Source: Clostridium sp. CAG:253 (GTDB lineage Bacteria > Bacillota > Clostridia > Lachnospirales > Lachnospiraceae). From it: 15,343 nucleotides of DNA. The notes under the pieces were generated by a model. That model ran no database searches, was not told the DNA's origin, and saw only the letters and a program-made list of their open reading frames with translations. Position 1 is the first letter of the stretch. Every line of letters begins with the position of its first letter. The DNA lies in assembly GCA_000436755.1 (NCBI GenBank), contig FR887285.1, positions 12,675-28,017 on the forward strand, written 5' to 3'. Below, piece after piece: positions 1-9,700 of the stretch. Made by a program: the position numbers and the translations under genes.

Positions 1-171
1 CGGTGTATTGCCAAGCAAAACATCCCTCGTTATGCCGCCTCCAACCGCTGTCACTATTCCAAGCACACATATTCCAAGCAGATCCATCCTCTTTTTTATC
101 GCAGTCATCGCTCCCGATATTGCAAACGCCACAACCCCTATTATATCTAAAATATCTATCAAATCATTCAT
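1..171 (-). CDS. TRIC / UPF0126-family membrane protein (N-terminal fragment)
   Basis: This gene is cut by the left window edge; 57 codons are visible from an ATG at 171-169, in frame to base 1. The fragment starts MNDLIDILDIIGVVAFAISG and contains GGGITRDVLLG near its end. That is the typical first half of a UPF0126 / trimeric intracellular cation channel-like domain: a hydrophobic helix with an AFAISG motif, a short basic loop (KKRMD), a second helix and the Gly-rich GGGxxRD segment. Members such as E. coli YicG and YadS are small inner-membrane proteins of about 200 residues with paired repeats, annotated as putative glycine or cation channels; the substrate here is unknown. The start matches the usual family N terminus, but the upstream ribosome binding site (AGATAAAG) is weak. 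It lies 122 bp downstream of pgi and could be read through from it. Confidence 0.85.
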   Translation of the reverse strand, partial: MNDLIDILDIIGVVAFAISGAMTAIKKRMDLLGICVLGIVTAVGGGITRDVLLGNTP

Positions 172-203
172 GTTCTTTATCTCAACTTTCCGTTTAGACC
201 AAA

Positions 204-261
204 ACAGGATATAATTCCTGCTTCAAGGCATTTTTATCTCAAAACAAAAATCATATCCTGT
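204..261 (-). other. Inverted repeats between pgi and the TRIC-family gene
   Basis: A perfect 9-bp inverted repeat, ACAGGATAT at 204-212 and ATATCCTGT at 253-261, spans the pgi to TRIC-gene interval. A smaller hairpin, CAGGA with TCCTG and a 6-nt loop (205-220 on the plus strand), shares one arm with it, so the two pairings exclude each other in the minus-strand RNA. Only four Us follow the small hairpin, so it is at best a weak terminator. The function is not determined. Confidence 0.3.
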
Positions 262-293
262 ATGTATTATGATGGTGGCTTTCGCACAGTCGA

Positions 294-1643
294 TTAAAGT
301 CTCTTCATGAGTTCTTCTCTCTGAGCCTCAAATCCAGGTTTTCCGAGTAATGCAAACATGTTTTTCTTGTAGCTCTCAACACCCGGCTGATTGAATGGGT
401 TTACTCCTAAGATATATCCGCTTACACCACAAGCAAACTCATAGAAATAGAAGAGCTGTCCAAGATAAAACTCGTTCTGCTCAGGTACCTTTACTACGAG
501 GTTTGGTACATTTCCGTCTGTATGTGCAAGCTGTGTTCCCTTCATGGCACTCTTGTTGATAAAGTCTAATGTCTTACCTGCAAGATAGTTAAGTCCATCA
601 AGGTCAACTGCTTCTTCCTGAATTGTAATATCATATGAAGGTTTCTCAAGTTCCATGATAGTCTCAAACATGATACGGCTTCCGTCCTGAATGAACTGTC
701 CCATTGAATGAAGGTCAGTTGTAAGGTCAACTGATGCCGGGAAAATACCTTTCTGGTCTTTTCCTTCACTCTCTCCGAAGAGCTGTTTCCACCACTCTGC
801 TACATAATGGAATGCAGGTTCATAGTTTCCAAGAATTTCAACGCTCTTTCCTTTGCGGAGAAGAATATTTCTGATTGCTGCATATTTTAATGATTCATTC
901 TCATCAAAATCTTTATTCAGGCATACTTCTCTCATAGAAGCTGCACCTTCCATAAGTTTTGCAATATCTGCACCACTTACTGCAATTGGAAGAAGTCCTA
1001 CTGCTGTGAGAACTGAGAAACGTCCTCCTACATCGTCAGGTACAACAAATGTCTCATAACCTTCTTCTGTTGCAAGGTTCTTGAGTGCTCCCTTTGCCTT
1101 GTCTGTTGTTGCATAAATTCTCTTTGCAGCTTCCTCTTTACCATACTTCTTTTCAAGCATCTCTTTGAAAATTCTAAAAGCTACGGCAGGCTCTGTTGTT
1201 GTTCCTGATTTACTGATTATATTTACAGAGAAATCTCTGTCCCCGATTACTTCTATAAGCTGTGAAAGATATGTTCCACTAAGACTGTTTCCACAATAAT
1301 AAATCTCAGGTGTCTTACGGATTTCTTTAGATACACTGTTGTAGAAACCATGTCTTAAAAACTCAATTGCTGCTCTTGCCCCAAGATATGAACCACCGAT
1401 ACCAATTACAAGAAGCACCTCAGAATCAGATTTAATCTTTTCTGCTGCTTTCTGAATACGTGCAAACTCCTCCTTATCATAGTCAACCGGAAGGTCTATC
1501 CATCCAAGGAAGTCATTTCCTGCACCTGATTTGCTTACAAGTACATCTTTTGCATCATTTGCAATCTTTGCCATAGACTTGATTTCGTCCTCTGACACAA
1601 TACCATTTGTTAATGAGTAATCAAATTTTACCTGTGTTCCCAT
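294..1643 (-). CDS. pgi: Glucose-6-phosphate isomerase
   Basis: This cytoplasmic enzyme interconverts glucose 6-phosphate and fructose 6-phosphate in glycolysis and gluconeogenesis. The 449 residues match the short bacterial form (about 450) typical of Firmicutes. Visible signatures are [12 protein letters not shown] (residues 81-92), the phosphosugar-binding SKSGTTTEP stretch (144-152), signature 1 around VGGRFS (205-210), the conserved [11 protein letters not shown] active-site region (289-299), and signature 2 around NPFNQPGVE with the catalytic lysine region (415-427). The ATG start is preceded by GGAGG at 1653-1657, nine bases upstream. A promoter candidate lies at 1791-1819, so the gene is probably transcribed separately from dnaB, whose stop codon is 225 bp upstream. 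The downstream gene is a partial TRIC-family membrane protein. Nothing is missing in the coding sequence. Confidence 0.98.
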   Translation of the reverse strand: MGTQVKFDYSLTNGIVSEDEIKSMAKIANDAKDVLVSKSGAGNDFLGWIDLPVDYDKEEFARIQKAAEKIKSDSEVLLVIGIGGSYLGARAAIEFLRHGFYNSVSKEIRKTPEIYYCGNSLSGTYLSQLIEVIGDRDFSVNIISKSGTTTEPAVAFRIFKEMLEKKYGKEEAAKRIYATTDKAKGALKNLATEEGYETFVVPDDVGGRFSVLTAVGLLPIAVSGADIAKLMEGAASMREVCLNKDFDENESLKYAAIRNILLRKGKSVEILGNYEPAFHYVAEWWKQLFGESEGKDQKGIFPASVDLTTDLHSMGQFIQDGSRIMFETIMELEKPSYDITIQEEAVDLDGLNYLAGKTLDFINKSAMKGTQLAHTDGNVPNLVVKVPEQNEFYLGQLFYFYEFACGVSGYILGVNPFNQPGVESYKKNMFALLGKPGFEAQREELMKRL

Positions 1644-1790
1644 TATCGTAATCCTCCATTTCTGTGTTAAAACACCTTTGATTTGTGTTATTGCGGTAAT
1701 CTATTGCATTATAGCTTAAAAGCAATAACATCTAAATTTAAGATATCTCATTTATTATAAGCGTGGCAAAACTAAAATTCCCACCCTTAT

Positions 1791-1819
1791 ATAATATAAA
1801 TAATCCCCTATCATTTCAA
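1791..1819 (-). promoter_or_regulatory. Candidate pgi promoter
   Basis: On the minus strand TTGAAA (1819-1814) is followed after exactly 17 bases by TATTAT (1796-1791), a good match to a housekeeping sigma-A promoter, in the 225-bp gap between dnaB and pgi. It would give a leader of about 140 nt. A second TATAAT lies nearer pgi but has a poorer -35 element. Most of the rest of this gap is AT-rich, with no gene and no convincing terminator for dnaB. Confidence 0.5.
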
Positions 1820-1868
1820 GTTTAATTTTTTGATTTATTTATAATAAATTTCTGAAATTTTAATATAA

Positions 1869-3209
1869 TTACCTCTGGTACTCCAAATTTCCAAACTTCG
1901 TATATTGCGACAGCCACGCAAGTTCAACCGGACCGGTCGGACCGCTTCGCTGTTTTGCCACTATGACTTCCGCCACACCTTTTTTCTCCGAATCCGGATT
2001 ATAATATTCATCTCTGTATATAAACATTACAATATCCGCATCCTGCTCTATCGCTCCCGATTCACGAAGGTCTGAAAGCATCGGTCTTTTATCAGGTCTT
2101 GACTCAACGGCACGGGAAAGCTGTGACAAAGCTATTACCGGAACGTCAAGTTCTCTTGCCATTACCTTAAGCGAACGCGATATATCAGATATTTCCTGCT
2201 GTCTGCTGTCACTTTTTCTTTTGCCCGCACCCGTCATAAGCTGAAGATAATCGATTATAACAAGGTCAAGTCCCTGTTCTATTTTTAATTTACGGCATTT
2301 CGAGCGGAGTTCCGATGCCGTAATTCCTGATGTATCATCGATTACAAGATTTGAATTTCCTATTTTTCGTACACTTCCTACAAGTTTGTCCCAGTCATCA
2401 TCTTCCAAATCACCGGTTCGTATCTTTTGCGAATCTACCATTGAATTCATGGCAAGCATACGTTTTACAAGCTGTTCTTTACTCATCTCGAGACTGAACA
2501 AAGCTATTGTACTGTTGCTGTGAAGTGCCACATACTCGGCAATATTCAGCACAAATGCTGTTTTACCCATTGCCGGTCTCGCCGCTATAAGTATAAGGTC
2601 GGATTTTTGCAATCCTGCCGTTTTAGCATCTAAATCTCTAAAGCCTGTTTCAAGACCCGTGATGTTTCCTTTTTGTTTAGCCGCCTTTTCTATACTGTCA
2701 AGAGTTCTGAGCACAACGTCTCTGATCGGCTCAAACTCACTTCCTCCACGCTGCTGTATTACATCGAACACGCTTTTTTCGGTGTCCTCGAGAATATCCT
2801 CTAACGGCTGGCTGTCCATGTAACACTCTCTTGTAACCTGTTCTGTTACCTTGATAAGCCTTCTTAAAACAGCCTTTTCATGTACAATCTCCGCATAAAA
2901 TTTTACATTTGCCGATGTGGGAACACTTGCTAAAAGTTCTCCTAAATATTCCACACTGTAAAGTTCAGGTGTGACTTCCTTCTCACGAAGCTTATTCTGG
3001 ATAGTGACCAAATCGGCTCCTATCCCGTCTCTGTACATTTCAACAAGAGCATCAAAGATAATTCCATATTGCTGTTGATAAAATTCTCCTGCTGTAAGTA
3101 TCTCGGAACATACCATTATAGCATCCGAATCTAACATCATCGCTCCTATAACAGCTTTCTCCGCTTCCACATTGTTAGGCGGAAGTCTCTTTATCACTTC
3201 TTCTTCCAA
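1869..3209 (-). CDS. dnaB: Replicative DNA helicase DnaB
   Basis: This is the hexameric 5'-3' helicase that unwinds DNA at the replication fork and recruits primase. The 446 residues contain the N-terminal DnaB domain (about 10-115), a linker, and the RecA-like C-terminal domain. The latter shows Walker A ARPAMGKTA (210-218), the SLEMSKEQL motif (239-247), Walker B LVIIDYLQLM (316-325), the LSQLSRAVE motif (362-370), and the KQRSGPTG region (419-426) expected to supply the arginine finger. There is no intein. The start is a TTG at 3209-3207: AAGAGG (3219-3224) lies nine bases before it and overlaps the rplI stop, and the first later in-frame candidate is a GTG four codons in with poor spacing. 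The gene follows rplI by 13 bp and is probably cotranscribed with gdpP and rplI. Confidence 0.98.
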   Translation of the reverse strand: MEEEVIKRLPPNNVEAEKAVIGAMMLDSDAIMVCSEILTAGEFYQQQYGIIFDALVEMYRDGIGADLVTIQNKLREKEVTPELYSVEYLGELLASVPTSANVKFYAEIVHEKAVLRRLIKVTEQVTRECYMDSQPLEDILEDTEKSVFDVIQQRGGSEFEPIRDVVLRTLDSIEKAAKQKGNITGLETGFRDLDAKTAGLQKSDLILIAARPAMGKTAFVLNIAEYVALHSNSTIALFSLEMSKEQLVKRMLAMNSMVDSQKIRTGDLEDDDWDKLVGSVRKIGNSNLVIDDTSGITASELRSKCRKLKIEQGLDLVIIDYLQLMTGAGKRKSDSRQQEISDISRSLKVMARELDVPVIALSQLSRAVESRPDKRPMLSDLRESGAIEQDADIVMFIYRDEYYNPDSEKKGVAEVIVAKQRSGPTGPVELAWLSQYTKFGNLEYQR

Positions 3210-3222
3210 TTTTTTTTACCTC

Positions 3223-3669
3223 TTAAGCCTCTTTTACGACAACTCTAAGTTCAGCTGTCACTTCCTTGTGAAGCTTTATCTTGACATTGAAAGTTCCCGG
3301 ACTTTTGATAGGTACATCAAGTTCCATTTTCTTTTTGTCAAGTTCATAACCAAGCTGGCTTTTTGCTGCTGCCGCAATCTCTTTTGTTGAGACAGAGCCG
3401 AAACTTCTTCCGCCTGAACCTGTTTTTATTGAAACTGTAACCTGTTTTTCCTCGAGTTCCTTTGCAAACTCTTTTGCAGCCTCAAGTTTTTCCTTTGCAA
3501 GCTTCTCTTCATTTTTCTTCTGAAGTTTAAGCTCATTTAAATTGTTTGATGTTGCCTCAACACCAAGTTCCTTTTTTAATATAAAATTTCTGGCATATCC
3601 GTCGTTTACCTTTACAATCTCTCCCTTTTTTCCAAGAGATTTTACATCTTCTAATAATATTACCTGCAT
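3223..3669 (-). CDS. rplI: 50S ribosomal protein L9
   Basis: L9 binds domain V of 23S rRNA near the L1 stalk and helps maintain reading frame. The 148 residues are the normal size. The N-terminal RNA-binding domain begins [19 protein letters not shown] and carries the family signature [10 protein letters not shown] (22-31). A long charged connecting helix follows (about 45-75, rich in Lys and Glu), then the C-terminal domain with [17 protein letters not shown] (84-100). The ATG at 3669 follows the gdpP stop by two bases, and its GGAG ribosome binding site lies inside the end of gdpP. The gdpP-rplI-dnaB order is widely conserved in Firmicutes and indicates one transcript. Confidence 0.98.
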   Translation of the reverse strand: MQVILLEDVKSLGKKGEIVKVNDGYARNFILKKELGVEATSNNLNELKLQKKNEEKLAKEKLEAAKEFAKELEEKQVTVSIKTGSGGRSFGSVSTKEIAAAAKSQLGYELDKKKMELDVPIKSPGTFNVKIKLHKEVTAELRVVVKEA

Positions 3670-3671
3670 AT

Positions 3672-5732
3672 CTATATTTCTCCTTCCTCTATCATCCTGT
3701 CTATTTCTTTTCTAATCATATCTTTTACAGCTTCCACTTCAACATTCTCAAGCTGTGCACCCGCCATATTTATATGACCGCCGCCGCCAAACTGCTCCAT
3801 CATAATCTGGACATTGACTTCGTCAATTGAACGTGCACTTATATACACTTTCCCTCTATATTTTGTAAGTACAAATGAAGCTTTAACTCCATTTATGTCG
3901 AGAAGTGAATTTGCAATTTTGGATGCAAATACAGTCGGTGATTCTATTCCCTCACTCTTGCTTTCTGCTATTGCAAATGCATCCTTGTAAAGCTCCGTAT
4001 CCTGTATAGCCGCCGCTCTTATCTTATATTCGTCAATGTCCTCCCTGAAAGCCTTTCTTATGCGAACCGCATCAGCTCCGTTTCTTCTCAGATAAGCCAT
4101 TGCCTCGAAAGTCCTGACACCCGTTTTATTTGAAAAATAATTTGTATCAATCATAATGCCGGCATACATTGCCTCGGCTTCTGCTGATTTAAGCTTAAGA
4201 CCATTGCCGATATACTGTGAAATCTCAGCAACCATTTCACTCGCAGACGATGCATATGGCTCAATGTAAAACAATACCGCCTTATCAATCGCATCTCCCG
4301 CCTGTCTGTGATGGTCTATCACTACAACAGACTGAGCCTGCTCAATAAGTTCCGGGCATTCTGTATAACTTGCTCTATTTACATCTACAATTACAAGTAC
4401 CGTATTTTCATCTACAAGTTCTTTTGCCTCGTCACCTGTAACAATCATGTCACCCTCGTATTCTTTTGTATAAAATCTGTCTCTTATAGGTTTAACTGAC
4501 TGATTTACCTCATTTAATACGACATTCGCTTTTCTGTTAAGCGTCTTTGCAATGCGGTATATACCTATTGAAGCACCGAAAGAATCGACATCACCTATAG
4601 AATGTCCCATTACGACAACTCTTTCCTTGCCCTCTATAAGTTCTTTTAAAGCATGTGCTTTTACTCTCGCTTTTACCCTTGTATTTCTTTCTATCTGAAC
4701 ACTTTTTCCACCGTAGAATTTTTCCTGGTCAACAGATTTGACTACAGCCTGGTCGCCACCTCTTCCGAGTGCAAGATCTATGGCAGCACGCGCAAGGTCA
4801 TATCTCTCAACAAATGTATCTCTGCCCACACCAATACCAATACTTATGGTTGCACTTGATTCATTTCCGAGATTTATATCCCTTATTTCTTCTAAAATTG
4901 CAAAACGATTTGAACATATCTCCGCAAGATAACTCTGTTTAAATAAAAACAAAAATTTATCCTTCTCCAGTTTTTTAGAGATTGCATCTATCCCCTGCAT
5001 GTATTTATTGATTTTTCTGTCTATCAGAGCCATAATCAGCGACTGCCTAATTTCATCGATGCTGTCGATAAGCTCATCATAATTGTCAATATATAAAAGA
5101 CCCACAACAAGATTTTCCGCTTCTCTCTTCTGCTCAAGTTCCATCATGTCAGTCTCATCATACAGGAATACAGAAATGAGCCTGCTGTTATCCATAAGCT
5201 GATTTATGTCAGTTTTTACCGTCTCATCATCATCCGGTGAGTCTGATACAATAAGTTTCATAACAGCACGATAATATTTATCTTCTGTTTTTACATGTAT
5301 CACCTTAATCTCATCAGAGTCCGGCAGACTGTCTATTGTAATTTCCTCAAATATGTTTGAAATGTTTCTTCTTGCCGCTTTTTTGTTGACTATGACTGAT
5401 ACAAATTCATCATTGCCCCACAGCATATGACCATCATCGCTCAGAATTGCAAACGGAACAGTCAATGTTTTCATCATCCGCATTTGCATTTCACCATAGT
5501 TTGTAGCAAATTCTATAAGATCTTTCTTGAGCTTTCTTCTACCGGAAAAATTTATAAGAAAAGCTATCAACAAATAAATAACAGTGTAAAACACACCCAT
5601 TATACCGGCTTTAACTGACACTGAAAAAAGCTGAACTGTCATTAAAATAAATAACAATCCAAAAAACAGAGGCCATCTCAAATAGGTCTTAAGATTTCCT
5701 CTAAGCCTTATTCTATGTTTCATTCTATACAT
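3672..5732 (-). CDS. gdpP: Cyclic-di-AMP phosphodiesterase GdpP (DHH/DHHA1, degenerate GGDEF)
   Basis: This membrane-bound enzyme hydrolyses the second messenger c-di-AMP to pApA, affecting potassium balance, cell-wall stress and beta-lactam tolerance. Counting from the longest possible start (698 residues), two membrane helices lie at about 33-50 and 55-73. A PAS-like domain follows (95-200), then a degenerate GGDEF domain (about 218-345) with EKDKF in the signature position and SIGIGVG later. Next comes a DHH domain with H389, D393, D395, D462 and DHH at 485-487, then DHHA1 with GGGGH (661-665). I prefer the ATG at 5732 (686 residues): AGGAATGGAG lies just upstream, whereas the ATG at 5768 has no Shine-Dalgarno sequence. 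Another ATG at 5723 gives MKHRIRL, a typical family N terminus. B. subtilis and S. aureus relatives have about 655-659 residues. It leads the gdpP-rplI-dnaB unit. Confidence 0.95.
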   Translation of the reverse strand: MYRMKHRIRLRGNLKTYLRWPLFFGLLFILMTVQLFSVSVKAGIMGVFYTVIYLLIAFLINFSGRRKLKKDLIEFATNYGEMQMRMMKTLTVPFAILSDDGHMLWGNDEFVSVIVNKKAARRNISNIFEEITIDSLPDSDEIKVIHVKTEDKYYRAVMKLIVSDSPDDDETVKTDINQLMDNSRLISVFLYDETDMMELEQKREAENLVVGLLYIDNYDELIDSIDEIRQSLIMALIDRKINKYMQGIDAISKKLEKDKFLFLFKQSYLAEICSNRFAILEEIRDINLGNESSATISIGIGVGRDTFVERYDLARAAIDLALGRGGDQAVVKSVDQEKFYGGKSVQIERNTRVKARVKAHALKELIEGKERVVVMGHSIGDVDSFGASIGIYRIAKTLNRKANVVLNEVNQSVKPIRDRFYTKEYEGDMIVTGDEAKELVDENTVLVIVDVNRASYTECPELIEQAQSVVVIDHHRQAGDAIDKAVLFYIEPYASSASEMVAEISQYIGNGLKLKSAEAEAMYAGIMIDTNYFSNKTGVRTFEAMAYLRRNGADAVRIRKAFREDIDEYKIRAAAIQDTELYKDAFAIAESKSEGIESPTVFASKIANSLLDINGVKASFVLTKYRGKVYISARSIDEVNVQIMMEQFGGGGHINMAGAQLENVEVEAVKDMIRKEIDRMIEEGEI

Positions 5733-5784
5733 TATTCTCCATTCCTGCACAACATACTGTGCCTGCATGTTTTTTGCACATTAC

Positions 5785-5804
5785 AAAGTTTCGCCAGAAA
5801 CTTT
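5785..5804 (-). other. Perfect 8-bp hairpin in the gdpP leader
   Basis: AAAGTTTC (5785-5792) and GAAACTTT (5797-5804) form a perfect 8-bp stem with a GCCA loop (TGGC in the minus-strand RNA). It lies within the predicted gdpP leader, about 50 nt upstream of the preferred start at 5732. No T-run follows, so it is not an obvious terminator. A leader-RNA stem or a protein-binding site are both possible. Confidence 0.45.
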
Positions 5805-5808
5805 TAAT

Positions 5809-5828
5809 ATGAGCACCTTAGTGCTCAT
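5809..5828. promoter_or_regulatory. 20-bp palindrome on the gdpP promoter (operator candidate)
   Basis: ATGAGCAC (5809-5816) and GTGCTCAT (5821-5828) are perfect inverted 8-mers separated by CTTA. The palindrome overlaps the last bases of the TATAAT box (5832-5827) and covers the expected transcription start near 5820. That geometry is typical of a repressor operator. The alternative is a weak terminator for the upstream methyltransferase, but the sequence after it on the minus strand (ATTAAAAG) is not a U-tract. Confidence 0.5.
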
Positions 5829-5856
5829 TATATCATCAACAGATATTTAGCGTCAA
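5827..5856 (-). promoter_or_regulatory. gdpP-rplI-dnaB promoter
   Basis: On the minus strand TTGACG (5856-5851) is followed after 18 bases by TATAAT (5832-5827), with an extended -10 TG dinucleotide (TGATATAAT). This is a strong sigma-A-type promoter placed three bases past the methyltransferase stop codon. The leader to the preferred gdpP start would be about 90 nt. Confidence 0.7.
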
Positions 5857-5859
5857 ACT

Positions 5860-6723
5860 TTACTGTTTTTCCCATCTGCCTGAAGCACCACACGGAAGTA
5901 CCAACCCATTTGATGATACAGGAAGTCCAATTTCCTGTGCTTCAACTTTTCCACCTGCTTTTTTCACAAGTTCTGTATTCAACATGTATGAAAGAACTGC
6001 CGGCTGAAGACCTGTCGTATATGAATTTATAAGGAAGAAAAGCGGGTCATCCGATAATATCTGAGTACATAATTGTATAAACGGATGTATTTTTTCTTCT
6101 ATCTTCCATATCTCACCTTTAGGTCCTCTTCCATATGAAGGCGGATCCATAATAATTCCATCATACTTATTTCCACGTCTTATTTCTCTCTCAACAAATT
6201 TAACGCAATCATCAACAAGCCACCTTATAGGTGCTTCTGAAAGTCCTGATGCCGCCGCATTTTCTTTTGCCCAGGTAACCATTCCCTTTGATGCATCCAC
6301 ATGTGTAACACTGGCTCCTGCCGCTGCTGCCGCGAGTGTCGCACCACCCGTATATGCAAACAGATTTAATACTTTTACAGGTCTTTTGGCATTTCTTATC
6401 TTTTCTCCAAACCAGTCCCAATTCACTGCCTGCTCCGGAAACAATCCCGTATGCTTGAATTTGAAAGGCTGCAGGTTAAACACTAATTTGCCGTATTTAA
6501 TCTGCCATGTATTTGGAAGATTAAAAAATTCCCATTCACCTCCGCCTTTGTTGCTTCTGTGATAATGACCGTTCATCTTCTTCCAGCCTTTTGCCTTTTT
6601 AGGCGTATCCCATATAACCTGCGGATCAGGTCTGACAAGAATATAGTCTCCCCATCTCTCCAGCTTTTCACCGTCTGACGTATCTATTACCTCATAATCT
6701 TTCCAATTGTCTGCAATCCACAT
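5860..6723 (-). CDS. Class I SAM-dependent methyltransferase (RlmI/COG1092-like)
   Basis: This predicted cytoplasmic S-adenosylmethionine-dependent methyltransferase probably modifies RNA by family resemblance, but the substrate is not known. The 287 residues contain a distinctive N-terminal segment (about 1-90), then a Rossmann-fold core. The core shows motif I VLNLFAYTGGATL (118-130), the acidic residue of motif II in HVDASKG (141-147), motif III near WLVDDC (168-173) and motif IV DPPSYGRGP (193-201). Arrangement and motif I resemble RlmI-type rRNA methyltransferases, but there is no PUA domain, and the position where RlmI has SCS reads NSYTTG (233-238). The ATG has GGAGG at 6731-6735, eight bases upstream, and sits 13 bp after the kinase stop, so it is probably cotranscribed with the kinase. 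Confidence 0.85.
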   Translation of the reverse strand: MWIADNWKDYEVIDTSDGEKLERWGDYILVRPDPQVIWDTPKKAKGWKKMNGHYHRSNKGGGEWEFFNLPNTWQIKYGKLVFNLQPFKFKHTGLFPEQAVNWDWFGEKIRNAKRPVKVLNLFAYTGGATLAAAAAGASVTHVDASKGMVTWAKENAAASGLSEAPIRWLVDDCVKFVEREIRRGNKYDGIIMDPPSYGRGPKGEIWKIEEKIHPFIQLCTQILSDDPLFFLINSYTTGLQPAVLSYMLNTELVKKAGGKVEAQEIGLPVSSNGLVLPCGASGRWEKQ

Positions 6724-6736
6724 TTATCTTCCTCCA

Positions 6737-9700
6737 TTATAAAAATTTTGATATTTCTTTTAACATCTCATCTACCTTGATTGGTTTTGAAATATGAGCA
6801 TTCATTCCTGATTTCAAAGACTCCTCAACGTCTTCTGCAAAGGCATTCGCACTCATTGCAACTATAGGTATCGTCTTTGAATCTTCCCTGTCGCCGCTTC
6901 TCAATCTCATTGCCGCCTCATGCCCGTTCATAACCGGCATATTTATGTCAAGAATAATGAAATTATATGTTCCCGGCTCACTGTTTTCAAACTCTTCAAC
7001 AGCCTGTAAGCCATTTTCCCGTACAGTTACCTTTGCACCATACATTTCAAGCACTGTCTTTGCAATCTCCGCATTAAGCTCATTATCCTCTGCCATAAGA
7101 ATCCTTTTACCGTCAAGCTTAGAAACTTCAGGTTCATCATCATCTTTCAATGCTGTGTACCTATCACTTTCCTCCTTGTTCGGATAAGAAAGCTTTATTT
7201 CAAAACAGAACTCTGAACCTTTTCCAAGCTCACTCTGAACTTCAAGTTTTCCTCCCATAAGGTGAACAAAATTGTTGCTTATGGCAAGCCCCAGTCCGGT
7301 TCCTCCATACTTTGAAGAAGAATTCTGCCCTGCCTGTTCAAACGCTATAAATATCTTTTTCTGATCCTCTCTACTGATTCCAATACCATTATCTTTGATA
7401 CTGAACTTAATCCTTGCTGCCTTGTTGTCCGAATATACCTCCTGTATTCTGACTGTAATTTTTCCATTTTCATGTGTAAATTTCAGTGCATTTCCCGCTA
7501 TATTTATAAGTATCTGACTTAATCTGAGTTCATCCCCCACAACAATAGGCCTTACATAATCCCTTTTAAGCTCAAATGTAATATTTTTTTCATCAGTCTG
7601 CGGTCTCATAAGCATTTCAACCTTATCTGCTATCTTATCAAGACTCATTGTTCTGCTGACCAATGTCATTCGACCACTCTCAATTTTTGAAAGGTCGAGT
7701 ATATCATTTATAAGTGTAAGCAGATGCTGTGATGAACTCTCAATCTTATCAAGACATTCCTCAACCTTATTCATATCTGACATATTTGCCTTAGCTATGT
7801 CTGTCATTCCGATAATAGCATTCATCGGAGTTCTTATTTCATGAGACATATTTGAAAGAAAAGCTGTTTTCGCTTTATTGGCAATATCAGAATGAAGCTT
7901 TAACACATACCCGCCAAGAATATTTGAATATTTCAACAGATATTTCTTTTCATTTCTCTTAAACGCCCCTTCTTCTCTTTCAAAAACAACCCCGCCCCTT
8001 ATCCTTCCCTCGGATACAATGATACATATAATGGCATTATTCAACATATTTTTGTATGTATTTAAGCCACGTATCTCGCAATACTTCTTTATTTCATCAT
8101 CTGAAAAATCAAAAATCACCCGTCTGCTTTTCTTTATTTCATTAAGTATCTTTATATCTAAATGATTATTTGCGGCAAACTCTTTATCAACATATTTTTT
8201 ATCGGACGACCACTGATAAGACAGATGTGCATTGTTTCTGTCATCCTCAAATTCATACACACTCACCCTGTTTAAATGATAAAACAGCCCTGCTCTTGCG
8301 AGTGCTATCTGAAGCGAACTTCTAAGGTCTTTTGACTCGACAAACAGCTTTTCTATATCTTTTACAAGTCTCTCATCTGAAACTTTCTCCGCATCAAAAC
8401 TCTCATCTTCCAAATATTTATCTGCGACTTCATGTCCTTTGTCTTTCTCCTGCACCTTTTCATTGTTTTCTAAATCGTCTGCTCTCTGTGCTTTTGCATA
8501 TTTTAATGCAACTTCAAAAAGTTTCTCAAACCATGCCTTGCCTGTATGATAACCAAAATAATATTTTATTCTGTTAATCTCTTTTTCACCTACATAAATG
8601 TTTGACAAAACACGGCTTATCTCTCTGCGAAGTTTTCTGACATTTATCAAATCACAGTTAGGTATAAAAAACATAAACGCTGCTCCCGGCAGCTTTGCCA
8701 CATAAACTTTCTTCTCACTTCCAAATTTTCTAAGTTCACCGGCAATCATTACTATAAGATTATCAGCATAAATATCCCCATAACATTCAACTATGTCATT
8801 CATGTTTTTTATGTTGATTATCATAACTTCATGTATTCTGTCAGGCTCCTGTTCTTCAAGCTCTATTGCAATCTGTCTCACTCTCTCAAACGAATATAAA
8901 CCTGTTAATGCATCCCTCTGTCTTGCAATTCTTTCTCTTTCTTCCCTCTCTTTCTCGCTTGTAATGTTGCACAATCGTCCTACTACAAGTTCCAGCTTGC
9001 CATAATCATCATATACGGCATTTCCTTCATAACGAAACCACTTCTCAACTTTTTTATCATTCTCTTCAAACTCAGCTCTAAATATATCTGACTGCTCCTT
9101 CTTCGTTCCAAAAACCATATCAAATATTTTCTTTCTTGTTTCATCATCAAACCAGACGCAATCTGATATAAAATCCATCGCATTTTTTATGACAACATCT
9201 TTTCTATCTCCTGTCATAGATGCATTAGCATAATACTCATCATTAAGCATATCATACTCAAATATAATATCATTTGAGTTTTTCATTGCTATATTCATAT
9301 GCGTATCTTTTCTTATAAGTTCATCTATTAACTCTCTCTGTTTTATAATATATGTTCTAAATCTCCTAGCCATATATCTTAAAACAGGGAATATAATAAG
9401 AAATTCTAAAGTAATTCCCGTCACAAGCGGAAAATATACCTGTACAAAAGTTTCTCCTGTATATACATACTTCAACATTTCAATCGACCTGAAAATATAT
9501 GCTATCAAAAAACATATATATGTCAGAATCATCACCTTGGTAGTAAGATATTCATCAAAATAAAGACAGCTCACTATAACCGCAAACAGCATCGTAGCAT
9601 AAATACCTATACGATACTGTGTTGAAAATACAGACACACAAAGAATACTGCATGTCAGATTATAGTATTTTATAAAATTTTGTGACTTTGATAATCTAAT

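Noticed and set aside
8..214. Plus-strand ORFs at the left end (3-197 and 8-214)
   Set aside because: The minus-strand frame over 1-171 reads as a recognisable TRIC/UPF0126 N terminus, so these are antisense shadows.
853..1059. Plus-strand ORFs inside pgi, gdpP, the kinase and the rnf genes
   Set aside because: They lie opposite strongly conserved minus-strand genes, lack family-like features and have no convincing ribosome binding sites.
1846..1862. AAATTTC/GAAATTT inverted repeat as dnaB terminator
   Set aside because: The stem is entirely weak pairs apart from one, the loop would be too small and no U-tract follows; it is expected in such AT-rich DNA.
1869..3209. Intein or other insertion in dnaB
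   Set aside because: The 446-residue product is collinear with ordinary DnaB and Walker motifs are uninterrupted.
5809..5828. CIRCE element (HrcA operator) at the gdpP promoter
   Set aside because: CIRCE has TTAGCACTC-N9-GAGTGCTAA; this palindrome has different arms and a 4-bp spacer.
5740..5859. c-di-AMP riboswitch (ydaO type) in the gdpP leader
   Set aside because: The leader is only about 90 nt with two simple hairpins, too short for the pseudo-symmetric ydaO fold.
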